A stretch of 64,000 nucleotides of DNA from Paenibacillus sp. FSL M7-0420 (lineage in GTDB: Bacteria > Bacillota > Bacilli > Paenibacillales > Paenibacillaceae): NCBI RefSeq assembly GCF_038002345.1, contig NZ_JBBOCJ010000001.1, positions 6,882,001 to 6,946,000 of the forward strand, read 5' to 3'. The translations under genes and the position numbers were made by a program. The notes beneath the pieces were generated by a model that saw only the letters and a program-made list of their open reading frames with translations, searched no databases and was not told where the DNA came from. Positions 34,384 to 44,289 of the stretch are shown here, piece after piece. Position 1 is the first letter of the stretch. Each line of letters opens with the position of its first letter.

Positions 34384-35358
34384 GTGAGATATAACCGTCT
34401 GGGCAATAGCGGCCTGCAGGTGTCCGCCCTGGGTCTTGGAACCAATTCCTTCGGCAAACGGGCAGATCAGGAGACCTCGGTCCGCATTCTGCACACCGCT
34501 ATGGATCAGGGCATCAATTTCATCGATACCGCCAATATCTATGCCGGCTCTGAATCGGAGCGGATCATTGGCCTTGCGCTTGAAGGCAGACGCCATAACG
34601 CTGTGCTGGCGACCAAGGCCGGATTGCCGAAGCATGAGGGACCCGGCGGCAGCGGCTCTTCGCGCCATCATCTGATGCAGGAGCTGGAGGGCAGCCTGCG
34701 CCGGCTGAAGACCGACTATGTGGATCTGTACCAGATTCACACCTTCGACCCCTACACACCGCTGGAGGAAACACTGCGCACGCTGGATGATCTGATCTCC
34801 GCAGGCAAGGTGCGGTATATCGGAGCCTCCAATTATGCCGCCTGGGAGCTGATGAAGGCGCTCGGAATCAGCGAAGCGCGTAACTGGGCGAAATACATCT
34901 CTATCCAATGCAGCTATTCGCTGGCTGACCGCACGCCCGAAGCCGAGCTGCTTCCGCTCTGCCTGGATCAGGGTCTGGGCATCATCCCATACTTCCCTCT
35001 GGCGGGCGGCATTCTTACCGGCAAATATGCCGGCAGCAGCAGTGCCCCTGCCGGCTCCAGAGCAGAGACCGATCCGAACTTCCGCCGCTTCCTTACCCCG
35101 GAGCGCATCTCGCTCGGGGAGCAGGTTCAAGCAATTGCGGAGGAGATGGGCACTTCACCTGCGGCTCTATCCCTGGCCTGGCTGATGAACCGGCCCGCCG
35201 TCTCCACGGTGATTGTCGGCGCAACTGCAGTAGAGCAGGTACAGCATAATCTGCAGAGTCTCTCTGCTTCACCGGATGCAGGAACACTTGAGCAGCTTGA
35301 CCAGGCCAGCGCCGCCCTCCGCACCGGCGAGCCGTTTGCAGTCTACCGGCTGCCGTAA
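34384..35358 (+). CDS. Aldo/keto reductase
   Basis: This 324-residue NADPH-dependent oxidoreductase has a TIM barrel. The catalytic tetrad is visible: D48 and Y53 (FIDTANIYAGSESE), K78 (LATKAG) and H119 (YQIHTFDP). The coenzyme region is SLAWLMNRPAVSTVIVGATAVEQV. It belongs to the AKR/voltage-gated K-channel beta-type branch (similar to YhdN/IolS-like enzymes). The start is GTG 34384 with AAGGAGAA upstream, 14 bases after the FapA-like stop, so it may share the riboswitch-controlled transcript. The substrate is unknown. Confidence 0.87.
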   Translation: MRYNRLGNSGLQVSALGLGTNSFGKRADQETSVRILHTAMDQGINFIDTANIYAGSESERIIGLALEGRRHNAVLATKAGLPKHEGPGGSGSSRHHLMQELEGSLRRLKTDYVDLYQIHTFDPYTPLEETLRTLDDLISAGKVRYIGASNYAAWELMKALGISEARNWAKYISIQCSYSLADRTPEAELLPLCLDQGLGIIPYFPLAGGILTGKYAGSSSAPAGSRAETDPNFRRFLTPERISLGEQVQAIAEEMGTSPAALSLAWLMNRPAVSTVIVGATAVEQVQHNLQSLSASPDAGTLEQLDQASAALRTGEPFAVYRLP

Positions 35359-35384
35359 ACGCTGACGGTGATGTTCATATCCAT

Positions 35385-35426
35385 ACACAAAAGCGAGCCT
35401 CCGTATACGGAGACTCGCTTTTGTGT
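35385..35426. terminator. Long bidirectional terminator hairpin
   Basis: ACACAAAAGCGAG (35385-35397) pairs with its complement (35414-35426), enclosing a perfect CTCCGTATACGGAG palindrome. It separates the convergent aldo/keto reductase and hcp genes. Confidence 0.85.
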
Positions 35427-35455
35427 ATTTTGGCTAATGCTGAATCTGTATGGTA

Positions 35456-37108
35456 TTAGACCGCAGCAATGAACCGCTCCATGTCTTCCTGTACGGTAGT
35501 AATCCCGCCGATACCGAAGGTATCGACCAAGACCTTGGCTACATTAGGCGACAGGAACGCCGGAAGTGTAGGACCCAGGTGAATGTTCTTCACGCCCAGA
35601 TGCAGCAGCGCCAGCAGTACGATGACCGCCTTTTGCTCATACCAGGCAATGTTATAGGAGATCGGAAGATCGTTGATATCCGCCAGACCGAACACTTCCT
35701 TCAGCTTAAGCGCTATAACCACAAGGGAATAGGAGTCATTGCACTGACCGGCATCAAGCACGCGGGGAATTCCGCCGATATCGCCAAGCGCCAGCTTGTT
35801 ATATTTGTATTTGGCACAGCCTGCGGTAAGGATCACCGTGTCACTAGGCAGCTCTGCTGCGAAGTCGGTGTAATAATTCCGGCTCTTCATCCGTCCGTCG
35901 CAGCCGGCCATGACGAAGAATTGCTTGATGGCGCCGCTCTCTACCGCTCCAACCACCTGATCCGCCACATTCATTACAGCCGCATGCGCGAAGCCGCCGA
36001 TAATCTCGCCTGTCTCAATCTCCACCGGAGCGCTGCAGCTCTTGGCCTGCTCGATCAGGGGTGAGAAATCCTTCTCTCCGTCCGCGCCTGCCGCGATATG
36101 CTGAATTCCCGGATACCCGGTGTTGCCTGTCGTGTACAGCCGGTCTTTGTAGCTGTCCTTCGGCGGCACGATGCAGTTCGTGGTCATCAGAATTGGACCA
36201 TTGAAGCTGGCAAATTCCTCATTCTGCTTCCACCATGCATTGCCGTAGTTGCCAACGAAATGGCTATACTTCTTGAAGGCCGGATAGTAGTGGGCCGGCA
36301 GCATCTCACTGTGCGTATACACATCCACTCCGGTACCCTCGGTCTGCTTCAGCAGCGCCTCCATATCCTTAAGATCATGACCGCTGATCAGAATACCAGG
36401 ATTCGTGCCCACACCAATGTTCACTTTGGTAATCTCAGGGTTGCCGTAGGCTGCTGTGTTCGCACGGTCAAGCAAGGCCATCACATCCACGCCGAACTTG
36501 CCGCATTCCAGCACCAGAGCCGTCAGCTCACCGCCGCTCAGACTGTCATCAAGGGCAGCAGCCAAGCCTTTTTCCATAAAAGCATGGGCTCCTGCTTCAT
36601 AGAAGCCCAATACCGCAGCATGCTCCATGTAAGCAGCCATCCCCTTCAGACCGTAGGTCAGCAGTTCGCGCAAGGAACGGATATCCTCATGTTCTGTAGC
36701 TAACACACCTACCGTTACCGCCTTGTCCATCAGCTCTTCATCAGTCCCTGCATTCCAGTTCGCCGCGTCATGATCAGACAGATACGCCGCCACTCCGGCA
36801 TCCGCCACCCTGCTGCGCCACGTATCCCGCAGGGCCAGACCCTCGCGGATCTTCGCGGTGAAATATTCCGGCACAAAGTTGGCATTGGTAATCGTAGCGA
36901 ACAAGCTCTCTATAATAAATCTCTCCGTCACCGGATCAGTAATCCCCAGCTCACGCCCGCTGCGCGCGAAGACGGCAATGCCCTTAAGTGTATACACCAG
37001 AAGATCCTGCAGATTCGCTACCTCACTGGTCTTGCCGCACACCCCCTGAATCGTACAACCCGTCCCCTTAGCTGCCTCCTGACACTGGAAACAAAACATT
37101 TCGCTCAT
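35456..37108 (-). CDS. hcp: Hcp, hybrid cluster protein (hydroxylamine reductase)
   Basis: This 550-residue enzyme carries a 4Fe cluster and the hybrid Fe-S-O cluster. The N-terminal cysteines are in [19 protein letters not shown], and later ligands are seen in [34 protein letters not shown] and [19 protein letters not shown]. It reduces hydroxylamine or nitric oxide under nitrosative stress, in the cytoplasm of oxygen-limited cells. A GTG at 37120 is in frame, but its Shine-Dalgarno would overlap; ATG 37108 is preferred. It diverges from a Crp/Fnr regulator over a palindrome at 37199-37214. Confidence 0.93.
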   Translation of the reverse strand: MSEMFCFQCQEAAKGTGCTIQGVCGKTSEVANLQDLLVYTLKGIAVFARSGRELGITDPVTERFIIESLFATITNANFVPEYFTAKIREGLALRDTWRSRVADAGVAAYLSDHDAANWNAGTDEELMDKAVTVGVLATEHEDIRSLRELLTYGLKGMAAYMEHAAVLGFYEAGAHAFMEKGLAAALDDSLSGGELTALVLECGKFGVDVMALLDRANTAAYGNPEITKVNIGVGTNPGILISGHDLKDMEALLKQTEGTGVDVYTHSEMLPAHYYPAFKKYSHFVGNYGNAWWKQNEEFASFNGPILMTTNCIVPPKDSYKDRLYTTGNTGYPGIQHIAAGADGEKDFSPLIEQAKSCSAPVEIETGEIIGGFAHAAVMNVADQVVGAVESGAIKQFFVMAGCDGRMKSRNYYTDFAAELPSDTVILTAGCAKYKYNKLALGDIGGIPRVLDAGQCNDSYSLVVIALKLKEVFGLADINDLPISYNIAWYEQKAVIVLLALLHLGVKNIHLGPTLPAFLSPNVAKVLVDTFGIGGITTVQEDMERFIAAV

Positions 37109-37198
37109 TGCCTGAATCACTCCTTATCATTAATGGAATCGCTCTGTGCCTCGCCTTTACAGTTACCAATAATTGTAGTAGACTTTCGTCTATCAATC

Positions 37199-37214
37199 GG
37201 TAACGAATGTTACC
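37199..37214. promoter_or_regulatory. Crp/Fnr-type operator between hcp and its regulator
   Basis: GGTAAC-GAAT-GTTACC is a perfect palindrome with a four-base centre, the architecture of FNR/DNR-type sites. A further half site AGTTACC lies at 37161-37167. Position in the 132-base divergent region favours binding by the adjacent Crp/Fnr protein. Confidence 0.75.
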
Positions 37215-37240
37215 AATCACAACACATCGGGAGGAAAAGT

Positions 37241-37945
37241 ATGAGACCGGAGCCTGCTTCGCTGCAATCCTGCCTGCTATTTCGCGGAAAGTCCGTAGAA
37301 GAGATCGAACAGCTGCTGCATACGCTGGCTTACGCTGTCAGCTCCTACCATAAGAAGGCGATTATTCTGGCAGAGGGCGATCCGGCGGACCGGCTTGGGA
37401 TTCTGCTCTCCGGCCGCATTGAGGTGCAGAAGACACACCCCACCGGCAGCAGTGTGACCATCGCGCATCTGAAGGAAGGGCAGACGATCGGCGAAGCCGT
37501 ATTGTTCCGCAGGAATAACACCGTGCCCGCTACGGTTACAGCCACAGGTCCCTGCAAGGTGATGTTCATCAGCAAGCAGGAGCTGCTGAGATTATTCGCG
37601 GCTGACACCGATATCCTCACCCGCTTCATCGAGAATCTGTCCGAGCGGCTGGTGCTCGTGAACCGGAAGATTGAGAACCTGTCCGCCGGACCGCTGCGCC
37701 GCCGTATCGTAGACTTCCTGCTGGAACAGGGAGAACAGCAGGAATCCGATACCCTGAAGCTTCCCTTCAGCCGGAAGGAATGGGCTGAGCATATGAATAC
37801 CGCCCGCCCTTCCTTGTCGCGGGAGCTGGGATTCCTGCGCGACCAGGGCTGGATCGAATTCAAGGGCAATGAAATCACCCTGCTGAACCGGAGCCGGATG
37901 CATGATTACATCCAGACTCTGCCCTCTTCGGCAGGCAATCTATAG
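37241..37945 (+). CDS. Crp/Fnr-family regulator next to hcp
   Basis: This 234-residue regulator has a cyclic-nucleotide-binding-like beta-roll (about 20-130, ILAEGDPADRLGILLSGRIEVQK), a dimer helix, and a C-terminal winged helix (FSRKEWAEHMNTARPSLSRELGFLRDQGWIEF). Cys11 (LQSCLLFRGK) is the only early cysteine, so an FNR-type Fe-S cluster is unlikely. It is more like HcpR/DNR-type sensors of nitrogen oxides. The frame runs far upstream, but ATG 37241 with GGGAGG six bases before it is clear. It probably controls hcp and itself. Confidence 0.87.
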   Translation: MRPEPASLQSCLLFRGKSVEEIEQLLHTLAYAVSSYHKKAIILAEGDPADRLGILLSGRIEVQKTHPTGSSVTIAHLKEGQTIGEAVLFRRNNTVPATVTATGPCKVMFISKQELLRLFAADTDILTRFIENLSERLVLVNRKIENLSAGPLRRRIVDFLLEQGEQQESDTLKLPFSRKEWAEHMNTARPSLSRELGFLRDQGWIEFKGNEITLLNRSRMHDYIQTLPSSAGNL

Positions 37946-37975
37946 GAACCGCAAATCACCAAGGAGGATACAAGC

Positions 37976-39367
37976 ATGCCACCATACACCGCACAACAGA
38001 TCGACCGGCTGCTGGCTGAGCACAGACAATGGTTCACCGGCGGAGTCACGAGAACCCCCGGCTTCCGGCTGGAGCAGCTTCAGAAGCTGAAGGATGCCAT
38101 CTCACGCAATGAAGCCCGGATTATCGCTGCACTGAACCAGGATCTGCATAAAAGCGAGTTCGAGGCTTACGCCACAGAGATCGGATTCACGCTGGACAGC
38201 ATCGGCTATATGATGAAGCACCTGCGGCGCTGGATGAAGCCGGTGAAGGTAGGCTCACCGCTGCACCTGTTCCCGGCACGGAGCAGAATCATAGCCGAGC
38301 CTTACGGGACGGTGCTAATTATCGGGCCGTTCAACTACCCGTTCCAGCTGCTGATCGAGCCGTTAATCGGCGCCATTGCCGCCGGGAACTGCGCCGTACT
38401 GAAGCCTTCCGAGAGTACACCCGCTACCTCCGCTGTCATCGAGGATATGATCCGGGAGACCTTTGATCCCGCCTATATCCGGGTAGTACAGGGCGAGAAG
38501 GAAACGACGAATCTGCTGATTCATGCGGCGTTCGATTATATTTTTTTCACCGGGAGTGTGCCTGTAGGCAGAATTGTCATGGAAGCGGCGGCGAAGAACC
38601 TGGTGCCAGTCACCCTTGAGCTGGGCGGCAAAAGCCCCGTAATCGTAGACCGGAGCGCCGACCTGGAGACCGCCGCGAAGCGGATTGTCTGGGGGAAGCT
38701 GATCAATGTGGGGCAGACCTGTATTGCGCCTGATTATCTGCTGGTCCATAGCGAGGTGGCAGCGGAGCTGATCGAACGGATGAAGCGCTGCGTCACCGAT
38801 TTCTATGGCACTGATATCCGGCATAACACAGACTATGGACGGATTGTGAATGAACGCCAGCTGCGGCGGATCGGGGAGATGCTGGAGCGGGACCGCGATA
38901 AGCTGATTCTGGGCGGGACAGTGATTCCTGAGGAGCTGTACATCGAGCCGTCCCTGATCTATCCGGCGGATTGGAGTGACGCTTCCATGGAGGACGAGAT
39001 CTTCGGGCCTGTGCTGCCGATTATGGAGTATACCCGGCTGGAGGAGGCCATCCAGAGTATCAATGCCCGTCCGAAGCCGCTTGCCCTCTATCTGTTCACC
39101 CGCGATAAGCAGGTGGAGCAACAGGTAATGACTGAGGTGTCCTTCGGCGGCGGCTGCATTAACGATACCATCTCCCATGTAGCCAGCACCCGGCTGCCGT
39201 TCGGCGGTGTCGGGAATTCCGGGATCGGCGGCTACCACGGCAAATACAGCTTCGACCTCTTTTCCCATCACAAAAGCATTGTTAAGCGGGGCACCCGTCT
39301 TGATCTCGGCATTGTCTACCCGCCCTACGGCAGCAAGGTCAAGCTGGCGCGGAAGCTGCTGAAATAG
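37976..39367 (+). CDS. Aldehyde dehydrogenase
   Basis: This 463-residue NAD(P)-dependent enzyme is of the class 3/fatty-aldehyde (YwdH-like) branch. General base E215 (VTLELGGKSP), nucleophile C249 (NVGQTCIAPDY), cofactor loop FTGSVPVGRIVMEAAAK and GPFNYPFQ are all present. The C terminus is short and soluble, without a membrane anchor. GGAGG lies eight bases upstream. It follows the Crp/Fnr gene by 30 bases and may be co-transcribed. The substrate may be a fatty or aromatic aldehyde. Confidence 0.9.
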   Translation: MPPYTAQQIDRLLAEHRQWFTGGVTRTPGFRLEQLQKLKDAISRNEARIIAALNQDLHKSEFEAYATEIGFTLDSIGYMMKHLRRWMKPVKVGSPLHLFPARSRIIAEPYGTVLIIGPFNYPFQLLIEPLIGAIAAGNCAVLKPSESTPATSAVIEDMIRETFDPAYIRVVQGEKETTNLLIHAAFDYIFFTGSVPVGRIVMEAAAKNLVPVTLELGGKSPVIVDRSADLETAAKRIVWGKLINVGQTCIAPDYLLVHSEVAAELIERMKRCVTDFYGTDIRHNTDYGRIVNERQLRRIGEMLERDRDKLILGGTVIPEELYIEPSLIYPADWSDASMEDEIFGPVLPIMEYTRLEEAIQSINARPKPLALYLFTRDKQVEQQVMTEVSFGGGCINDTISHVASTRLPFGGVGNSGIGGYHGKYSFDLFSHHKSIVKRGTRLDLGIVYPPYGSKVKLARKLLK

Positions 39368-39379
39368 CGCTAACTTACC

Positions 39380-42343
39380 TCAACCCGCCATCCGCCCAGC
39401 GACCCAGCCCGCGACCTCTTTCTCTGGAATAGGCTTGCTGATATAGTAGCCCTGAATCTTGTCACAGCGGGTCCGCTCCAGAAAAGCAAGCTGCTCCGGG
39501 GTCTCCACCCCTTCAGCCGTAACGTTCAGTCCCATATCATGGCCGATGGTGACGATGGAGCTGGCCAGCGACCTATTGTTCGGGGTATCGATGCTGTCGA
39601 TGAAGGACTTGTCGATCTTCAGGGTAGTAATCGGGAGCTGCTTCAGATAGCTGAGTGAGGAATAGCCCGTTCCGAAGTCATCCAGCGCAATGCCAATGCC
39701 CCTCTCCTTGAGCGCCTCCAGCTTGGAGCTGATCGCCTCGAAGGATTCCATGAAGATCGATTCCGTAATCTCCAGCTCCAGATGCTCCGGCGCAAGCCCG
39801 GTATCCTCCAGCACGCTCAGCACCATCTCTGTGAAGTCATCCTGCATCAGCTGAATGACGGAGATATTGACCGAGATATGATAGCCCTCATAGCCCTGAT
39901 TCTGCAGATCCTTGGTGAACCGGCAGGCAGCCCGCAGCACCCACTCCCCTATGGGGATGATCAGGCGGCAGTCCTCGGCAATGCGGATGAAGGATAAGGG
40001 GGAGACGAAGCCGAGCACCGGGCTGTTCCAGCGGATCAGCGCCTCGAAGCCCCAGAGCTCACCGGAGCCGGTATCCACCAGCGGCTGGTAATGCAGCGAC
40101 AGCTCATTATTGGATACCGCGCTTCTTAAGTGATTCTCAATAATCATCCGTTCGTCAAAATACTGCTGCATCTCCTGCCCGTAGATCATATAGCTGCCTT
40201 TGCCCGCTTCTTTGGCCTTGTACATGGCAATGTCTGCATTCTTCAGCAGCTCTTCCGCACTCTTCCCGTTCTCCGGGTATTGGGCAATCCCGATACTGGC
40301 CGAGATATGCACCACACTTGCATGAAGCTGGAATGGCTCCATGAAGCCCTGTACCAGTGAATCCGCATAGCGGATCACCTCTCCTGCTTCCGCCACATCC
40401 TTGAACAGAATCACAAACTCATCGCCGCCGAAGCGAAAATGCTTACTGCGCCCGTCAGAGCGGCTAAGCAGCCGTTCCCCGACCTGCACCAGCAGCTCAT
40501 CCCCGAAGGTATGGCCCATGGAGTCATTAATGTACTTGAAGTTATCGAGATCCAGGAAGAACAACGCCGCATGTCCGCCGGAATGCTCTTCAATGAATTG
40601 TTGCAGCTCCTCGGCTAACGACAGCCGGTTCGGCAGACCGCTAAGCACGTCATTATAAGCCAGCAGCCGGTATTTCTCCTCACTGGTCTGCAGCAGCGCC
40701 TGATTCTCCACCACCTTGTTATACTGCTCCAGCAGCTCATCCTGCAGGGCAGTCAGCTCCTCATAGGTCGATTCCAGCTCCTGATAGCTCGTCTGCAGCT
40801 TACTCTCATAACCCTTGCGGTCCGTGACATCCACCATCGACCCGGCAAACCGGATATATCCGCCGCCCGCATTACGCAGCACCTTGCCCCGGGCCTGAAA
40901 CCACTTGTATTCGCCTGCCTTGCTCCGCATCCGGTATTCAGCGTAGTAGTAAGAAGAACGACCCTCCAGATGCTGGATACGCAGCCGGTTCTCCTGCTCG
41001 GCATCCTCCGGATGGAGAATATCCCGCCAGCCGCCGCGGCTCTCATTAAGCTCATCCCGGGCATATCCCAGCACCTCATACCAGCTGTCCGAGAAATAAT
41101 AGATCATGGTAGACATGTCAACGTCCCAGATTACCGCATCTGAGCCGTAGGTTGCCAGGCTGAAGCGTTCATTGCTTTTTTCCAGATTGCTTCTGATCCT
41201 TCTGACCAGCTGCACATAGAATAACAACACCATAATGAAGGCTACCAGCACCGCAAAAGCAGCCACGATGCTTAGAACCAGCACCTTGTAGGTCTGATAG
41301 AAGGAGAACGGCTCGTTAATCACTTCGCTGCCCTTCGGCAGCTTATCCGGTGATATCTTGAACCGCTGCAGCTCATTGTAATCAAACACCTTGCGTACAT
41401 TGCTGTCGGTCACCACCGGGATATCCCCGGCACGCTCCCCCTTCAGGATACGCAGTGCCAGATCGGCCGCCGTCTGCCCCTGCATTCTGCCGCTGATCAG
41501 GCTCCCGCCGAAGGCGCCGTGGTTCAATGCAAAATCATAGATATGGTACACCGGAACACTGCTGCTCTTGCCCAGCTCGCTTGCGAACCTGTCGAATTCC
41601 ACAATTCTTCCGGTAGAGTCACTATAATATGTAGTCATCAGCACAATACTGTCCGGGGACAGCGCCGCTGCCGTGGCTGTGATCTGTTCCATGGACAAGC
41701 GGTTCATGGGGAACAGCTCAAGCCCCGGATTCAAGGCGCTAATCTGATCCATCACCATCCGGCCGGTTGACAGTCCGCTCTCCGAATTATCGAAGACGAC
41801 ATACACCTTTTTCAGCGAAGGGTTGAGGTCCATCGCCATACGGATGGTGGGTGCCGCATCGATTTTCTCAATAACGCCTGTCATGTTGCTCAGGTCCCCG
41901 ATACTGGACACCCCCAGCTCATTGACCCCGCTGAAAATAACCGGAGCATCGTTCAGAAGCTCATGGCGGTACTTCATTGCGAAGCTCAGGGCCGCATCGT
42001 CCGTTGTAATGATCGTATGAATAGGGATGTTCTGATATTTGAAGCGGATGGTTTCGTAGAAATGTTCGAGGTTCCCCTGCGTGGGGTACCTTTTCCAGTC
42101 CATGTATTCGGTGTAGATGACGGGAGGATTAGCTGTGCCCTTGAGACGTTCCTCTATTCCGGCACTTTGGTCATCAGTCCAAGCAAAGCCCTTCTGATAG
42201 GAATGCAGCACCAGCACGTTCCGGGCGGGAAGCTCCCCGGCTGCGGCGTATGCAGCTCCTGCCGGTCCTGTTATACACAGGAAGATCAGCAGAGGCAAGA
42301 GCAAGCTTCTTAACAACCTGAGATGAATATGATCTACACTCAT
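39380..42343 (-). CDS. Membrane sensor with PBP, PAS, GGDEF and EAL domains
   Basis: This 987-residue c-di-GMP enzyme has a signal peptide, then an extracytoplasmic periplasmic-binding-like domain (about 35-335) of the ABC_sub_bind class. A membrane helix (354-378), a PAS domain (about 390-510) and a coiled stretch (515-555) follow. The GGDEF domain has an intact motif at 639-643, and the EAL domain has EAL at 767-769 and DDFGTGYSSLSYLKQLP. No RxxD inhibitory site precedes GGDEF. Both catalytic motifs are complete, so it could make or degrade c-di-GMP. ATG 42343 has GGGAG eight bases upstream. It lies 5 kb from a c-di-GMP riboswitch. Confidence 0.92.
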   Translation of the reverse strand: MSVDHIHLRLLRSLLLPLLIFLCITGPAGAAYAAAGELPARNVLVLHSYQKGFAWTDDQSAGIEERLKGTANPPVIYTEYMDWKRYPTQGNLEHFYETIRFKYQNIPIHTIITTDDAALSFAMKYRHELLNDAPVIFSGVNELGVSSIGDLSNMTGVIEKIDAAPTIRMAMDLNPSLKKVYVVFDNSESGLSTGRMVMDQISALNPGLELFPMNRLSMEQITATAAALSPDSIVLMTTYYSDSTGRIVEFDRFASELGKSSSVPVYHIYDFALNHGAFGGSLISGRMQGQTAADLALRILKGERAGDIPVVTDSNVRKVFDYNELQRFKISPDKLPKGSEVINEPFSFYQTYKVLVLSIVAAFAVLVAFIMVLLFYVQLVRRIRSNLEKSNERFSLATYGSDAVIWDVDMSTMIYYFSDSWYEVLGYARDELNESRGGWRDILHPEDAEQENRLRIQHLEGRSSYYYAEYRMRSKAGEYKWFQARGKVLRNAGGGYIRFAGSMVDVTDRKGYESKLQTSYQELESTYEELTALQDELLEQYNKVVENQALLQTSEEKYRLLAYNDVLSGLPNRLSLAEELQQFIEEHSGGHAALFFLDLDNFKYINDSMGHTFGDELLVQVGERLLSRSDGRSKHFRFGGDEFVILFKDVAEAGEVIRYADSLVQGFMEPFQLHASVVHISASIGIAQYPENGKSAEELLKNADIAMYKAKEAGKGSYMIYGQEMQQYFDERMIIENHLRSAVSNNELSLHYQPLVDTGSGELWGFEALIRWNSPVLGFVSPLSFIRIAEDCRLIIPIGEWVLRAACRFTKDLQNQGYEGYHISVNISVIQLMQDDFTEMVLSVLEDTGLAPEHLELEITESIFMESFEAISSKLEALKERGIGIALDDFGTGYSSLSYLKQLPITTLKIDKSFIDSIDTPNNRSLASSIVTIGHDMGLNVTAEGVETPEQLAFLERTRCDKIQGYYISKPIPEKEVAGWVAGRMAG

Positions 42344-42561
42344 TCGCACACTCCCGTTCATCTATCTATAATCGGAATCTGACAAGTAGAAGGATAATGT
42401 ATACATGAGGCTTCATTACGGGGACTGCTTTGATACAATTATAGGGGGTAAAGGTGTTTTTAGAAACAACAAAAAGCGACAGCAGCCGCCGATATTGGAC
42501 AGAGCAGACCGCTCACGTTAGAATGAATCTGCAGTTGACTGCTCAGACAGGAGGCCAGGCC

Positions 42562-43539
42562 ATGCCGACCATCAAAGACGTTGCGCTGAAGGCTGGCGTA
42601 TCGGCAACCACCGTATCCCGGGTACTGAACAACAGGGGTTACTTAAGCGAGGAATTGAAGCACAAGGTGCACCAGGCGATGGAGGAGCTGAATTACCGGC
42701 CGAACGAACTGGCCCGCTCCCTTAGCCGCTCGAAATCCAACATCATCGGACTGATTATTCCGCATGTGTCTTTGCCTTTTTTCGGCGAATTGACCAGTCA
42801 TATTGAGGAACATGCCTACCGGGAAGGCTATAAGCTGCTGCTCTGCAATTCGTGGCAGGACAAGCAGAAGGAACAGGAATACATCCACATGCTGCGCGCA
42901 AGCCGGGTAGACGGCATTATTATGGGCAGCCATACGCTGGAGGTGGAAGCCTACCGGCAGATGAATCTGCCGCTGGTGACGTTTGACCGCCAGATCTCAC
43001 CGGATATCCCTTATGTCTGCTCGGATAATTATGAGGGAGGCAAGCTGGCTACCACTCTTCTGATTCAAAAAGGCTGCCGGCACCTCGCCCATATCGGCGG
43101 GCATCCCAAGCTGAATATCTTATCCCATCTACGCTGCGTGGCCTTCGAGGATATGGCGAAGCAGCACAGCCTGGAGTATGTCACCCTCCATACCGACAAC
43201 AACAGCTTCGACTTCGAAGCTTACGAGCAGCTGCTCGGGCAGCTCTTTGCGGAGCATCCTGAGGTGGACGGGATTTTTGCGGGCAGTGATATCATCGCCG
43301 CCTATGCCCTGAAGGCCTGCCGTACCAGAGGACGGCGCGTCCCGGAGGATGTGAAGATCGTCGGCTATGACGGCATCGCGCTCCGCAGCCTGCTCGACCC
43401 GCATATCACCACCATCCGCCAGCCGATGGAAGCGATCGGCAAGCTCGCCGTGGACCTGATCCTGCAGCAGGTGCAGGGCCAGAGCGTGGCCGCAGCGCAC
43501 ATTCTGCCTGTGGAGCTGGAGGAGGGGGGGACTACCTGA
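42562..43539 (+). CDS. LacI-family transcriptional regulator
   Basis: This 325-residue repressor has N-terminal LacI HTH and hinge (TIKDVALKAGVSATTVSRVLNNRGYLSE...NYRPNELARSL) and a C-terminal periplasmic-binding-like sensor (about 62-325). The frame opens upstream at 42454, but ATG 42562 has AGGAGG seven bases before it. No sugar gene is adjacent: the nearest, the GH65/ABC operon, has its own LacI gene. The effector is unknown. Confidence 0.9.
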   Translation: MPTIKDVALKAGVSATTVSRVLNNRGYLSEELKHKVHQAMEELNYRPNELARSLSRSKSNIIGLIIPHVSLPFFGELTSHIEEHAYREGYKLLLCNSWQDKQKEQEYIHMLRASRVDGIIMGSHTLEVEAYRQMNLPLVTFDRQISPDIPYVCSDNYEGGKLATTLLIQKGCRHLAHIGGHPKLNILSHLRCVAFEDMAKQHSLEYVTLHTDNNSFDFEAYEQLLGQLFAEHPEVDGIFAGSDIIAAYALKACRTRGRRVPEDVKIVGYDGIALRSLLDPHITTIRQPMEAIGKLAVDLILQQVQGQSVAAAHILPVELEEGGTT

Positions 43540-43750
43540 GAGGGCATCTACTTGAAGGGCTACTATCGAACAAATCCCCATACATCGCCGCGACAGCAAG
43601 CTCCAGTGTGTCAGGATCAAGGACAACAAATTCATGGTCACGTGGCGACTTACTAAAGAACAACCAGCCTTGCGGCAAAATCTTAATTAGAACGTTCTTC
43701 AAATAACAAATAACGGAAAAGCTCCTCTCCTTCCTTCTCGAATGCATCAA
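43532..43750 (-). pseudogene. Possible SdpA-family gene fragment
   Basis: The minus-strand frame contains LPQGWLFFSKSPRDHEFVVLD, which recalls the conserved core of SdpA-type proteins of the sporulation-delaying toxin system. The rest of such a protein (usual length about 150-190 residues) is missing, and the frame runs into the 3' end of the lacI gene. There is no ATG at a sensible place. It is best seen as a remnant; the family assignment is from memory. Confidence 0.3.
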
Positions 43751-43835
43751 TTAGACTGAAAATTAAAGTTGTGGACTGGCGGCGTGCGTTAAGCCAACGG
43801 GCAGAGCTTAGACTTTTTTATGAAAAGAGGGTTTT

Positions 43836-44261
43836 GTGGTATTATATGTAATTATGAGTTGCGAAATAAATGGAATGGGGATTCAAAATATGGAACGTAA
43901 AATTCAACTAATGGAAACCTACGTAAATATCGACCTTGGAAACTCACCCTTTTTAAAAATAGATAAAGGGTTGCAAATTCCATACTCTTTCATCAAGGGA
44001 ATAACAACAGGCAGACCGATACCAAATGCTTTTAAACTATATGGTGCTTTATTAGGAGAAAAGAGAAATGGGTTATTTAGATCAAAAGGTGGTTTTCAAC
44101 TGCACTTTTTTGAGAATGAGCTAGAAACTCTTCATTTCGATTTGGATAGCTTTAAAGTTGGTAAATTCAAAATATCAAAGTTGATCATTGGCATTAAAAA
44201 TCCTGAAGAAATAAGTAGAAATATTTTCGAAAGAGTTGAATTAACGTCGAATGATAGTTGA
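43836..44261 (+). CDS. AT-rich orphan protein of unknown function
   Basis: This 141-residue protein matches no family I recognise. It is clearly AT-richer than its surroundings (many AAA, ATA and TTT codons). It appears soluble, with an IDLGNSPFLKIDKGLQIPYSFIKGITTGRP stretch and a C-terminal FKVGKFKISKLIIGIKNPEEISRNIFERVEL. GTG 43836 has AAGAGGG only four bases upstream; ATG 43891 (MERKIQL) with GGGG upstream is an alternative start. It lies in an island of mobile-element remnants, so recent transfer is plausible. No export signal is seen. Confidence 0.55.
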   Translation: MVLYVIMSCEINGMGIQNMERKIQLMETYVNIDLGNSPFLKIDKGLQIPYSFIKGITTGRPIPNAFKLYGALLGEKRNGLFRSKGGFQLHFFENELETLHFDLDSFKVGKFKISKLIIGIKNPEEISRNIFERVELTSNDS

Positions 44262-44289
44262 ACAAGTATAGTACTACTCCGGCACTCTG

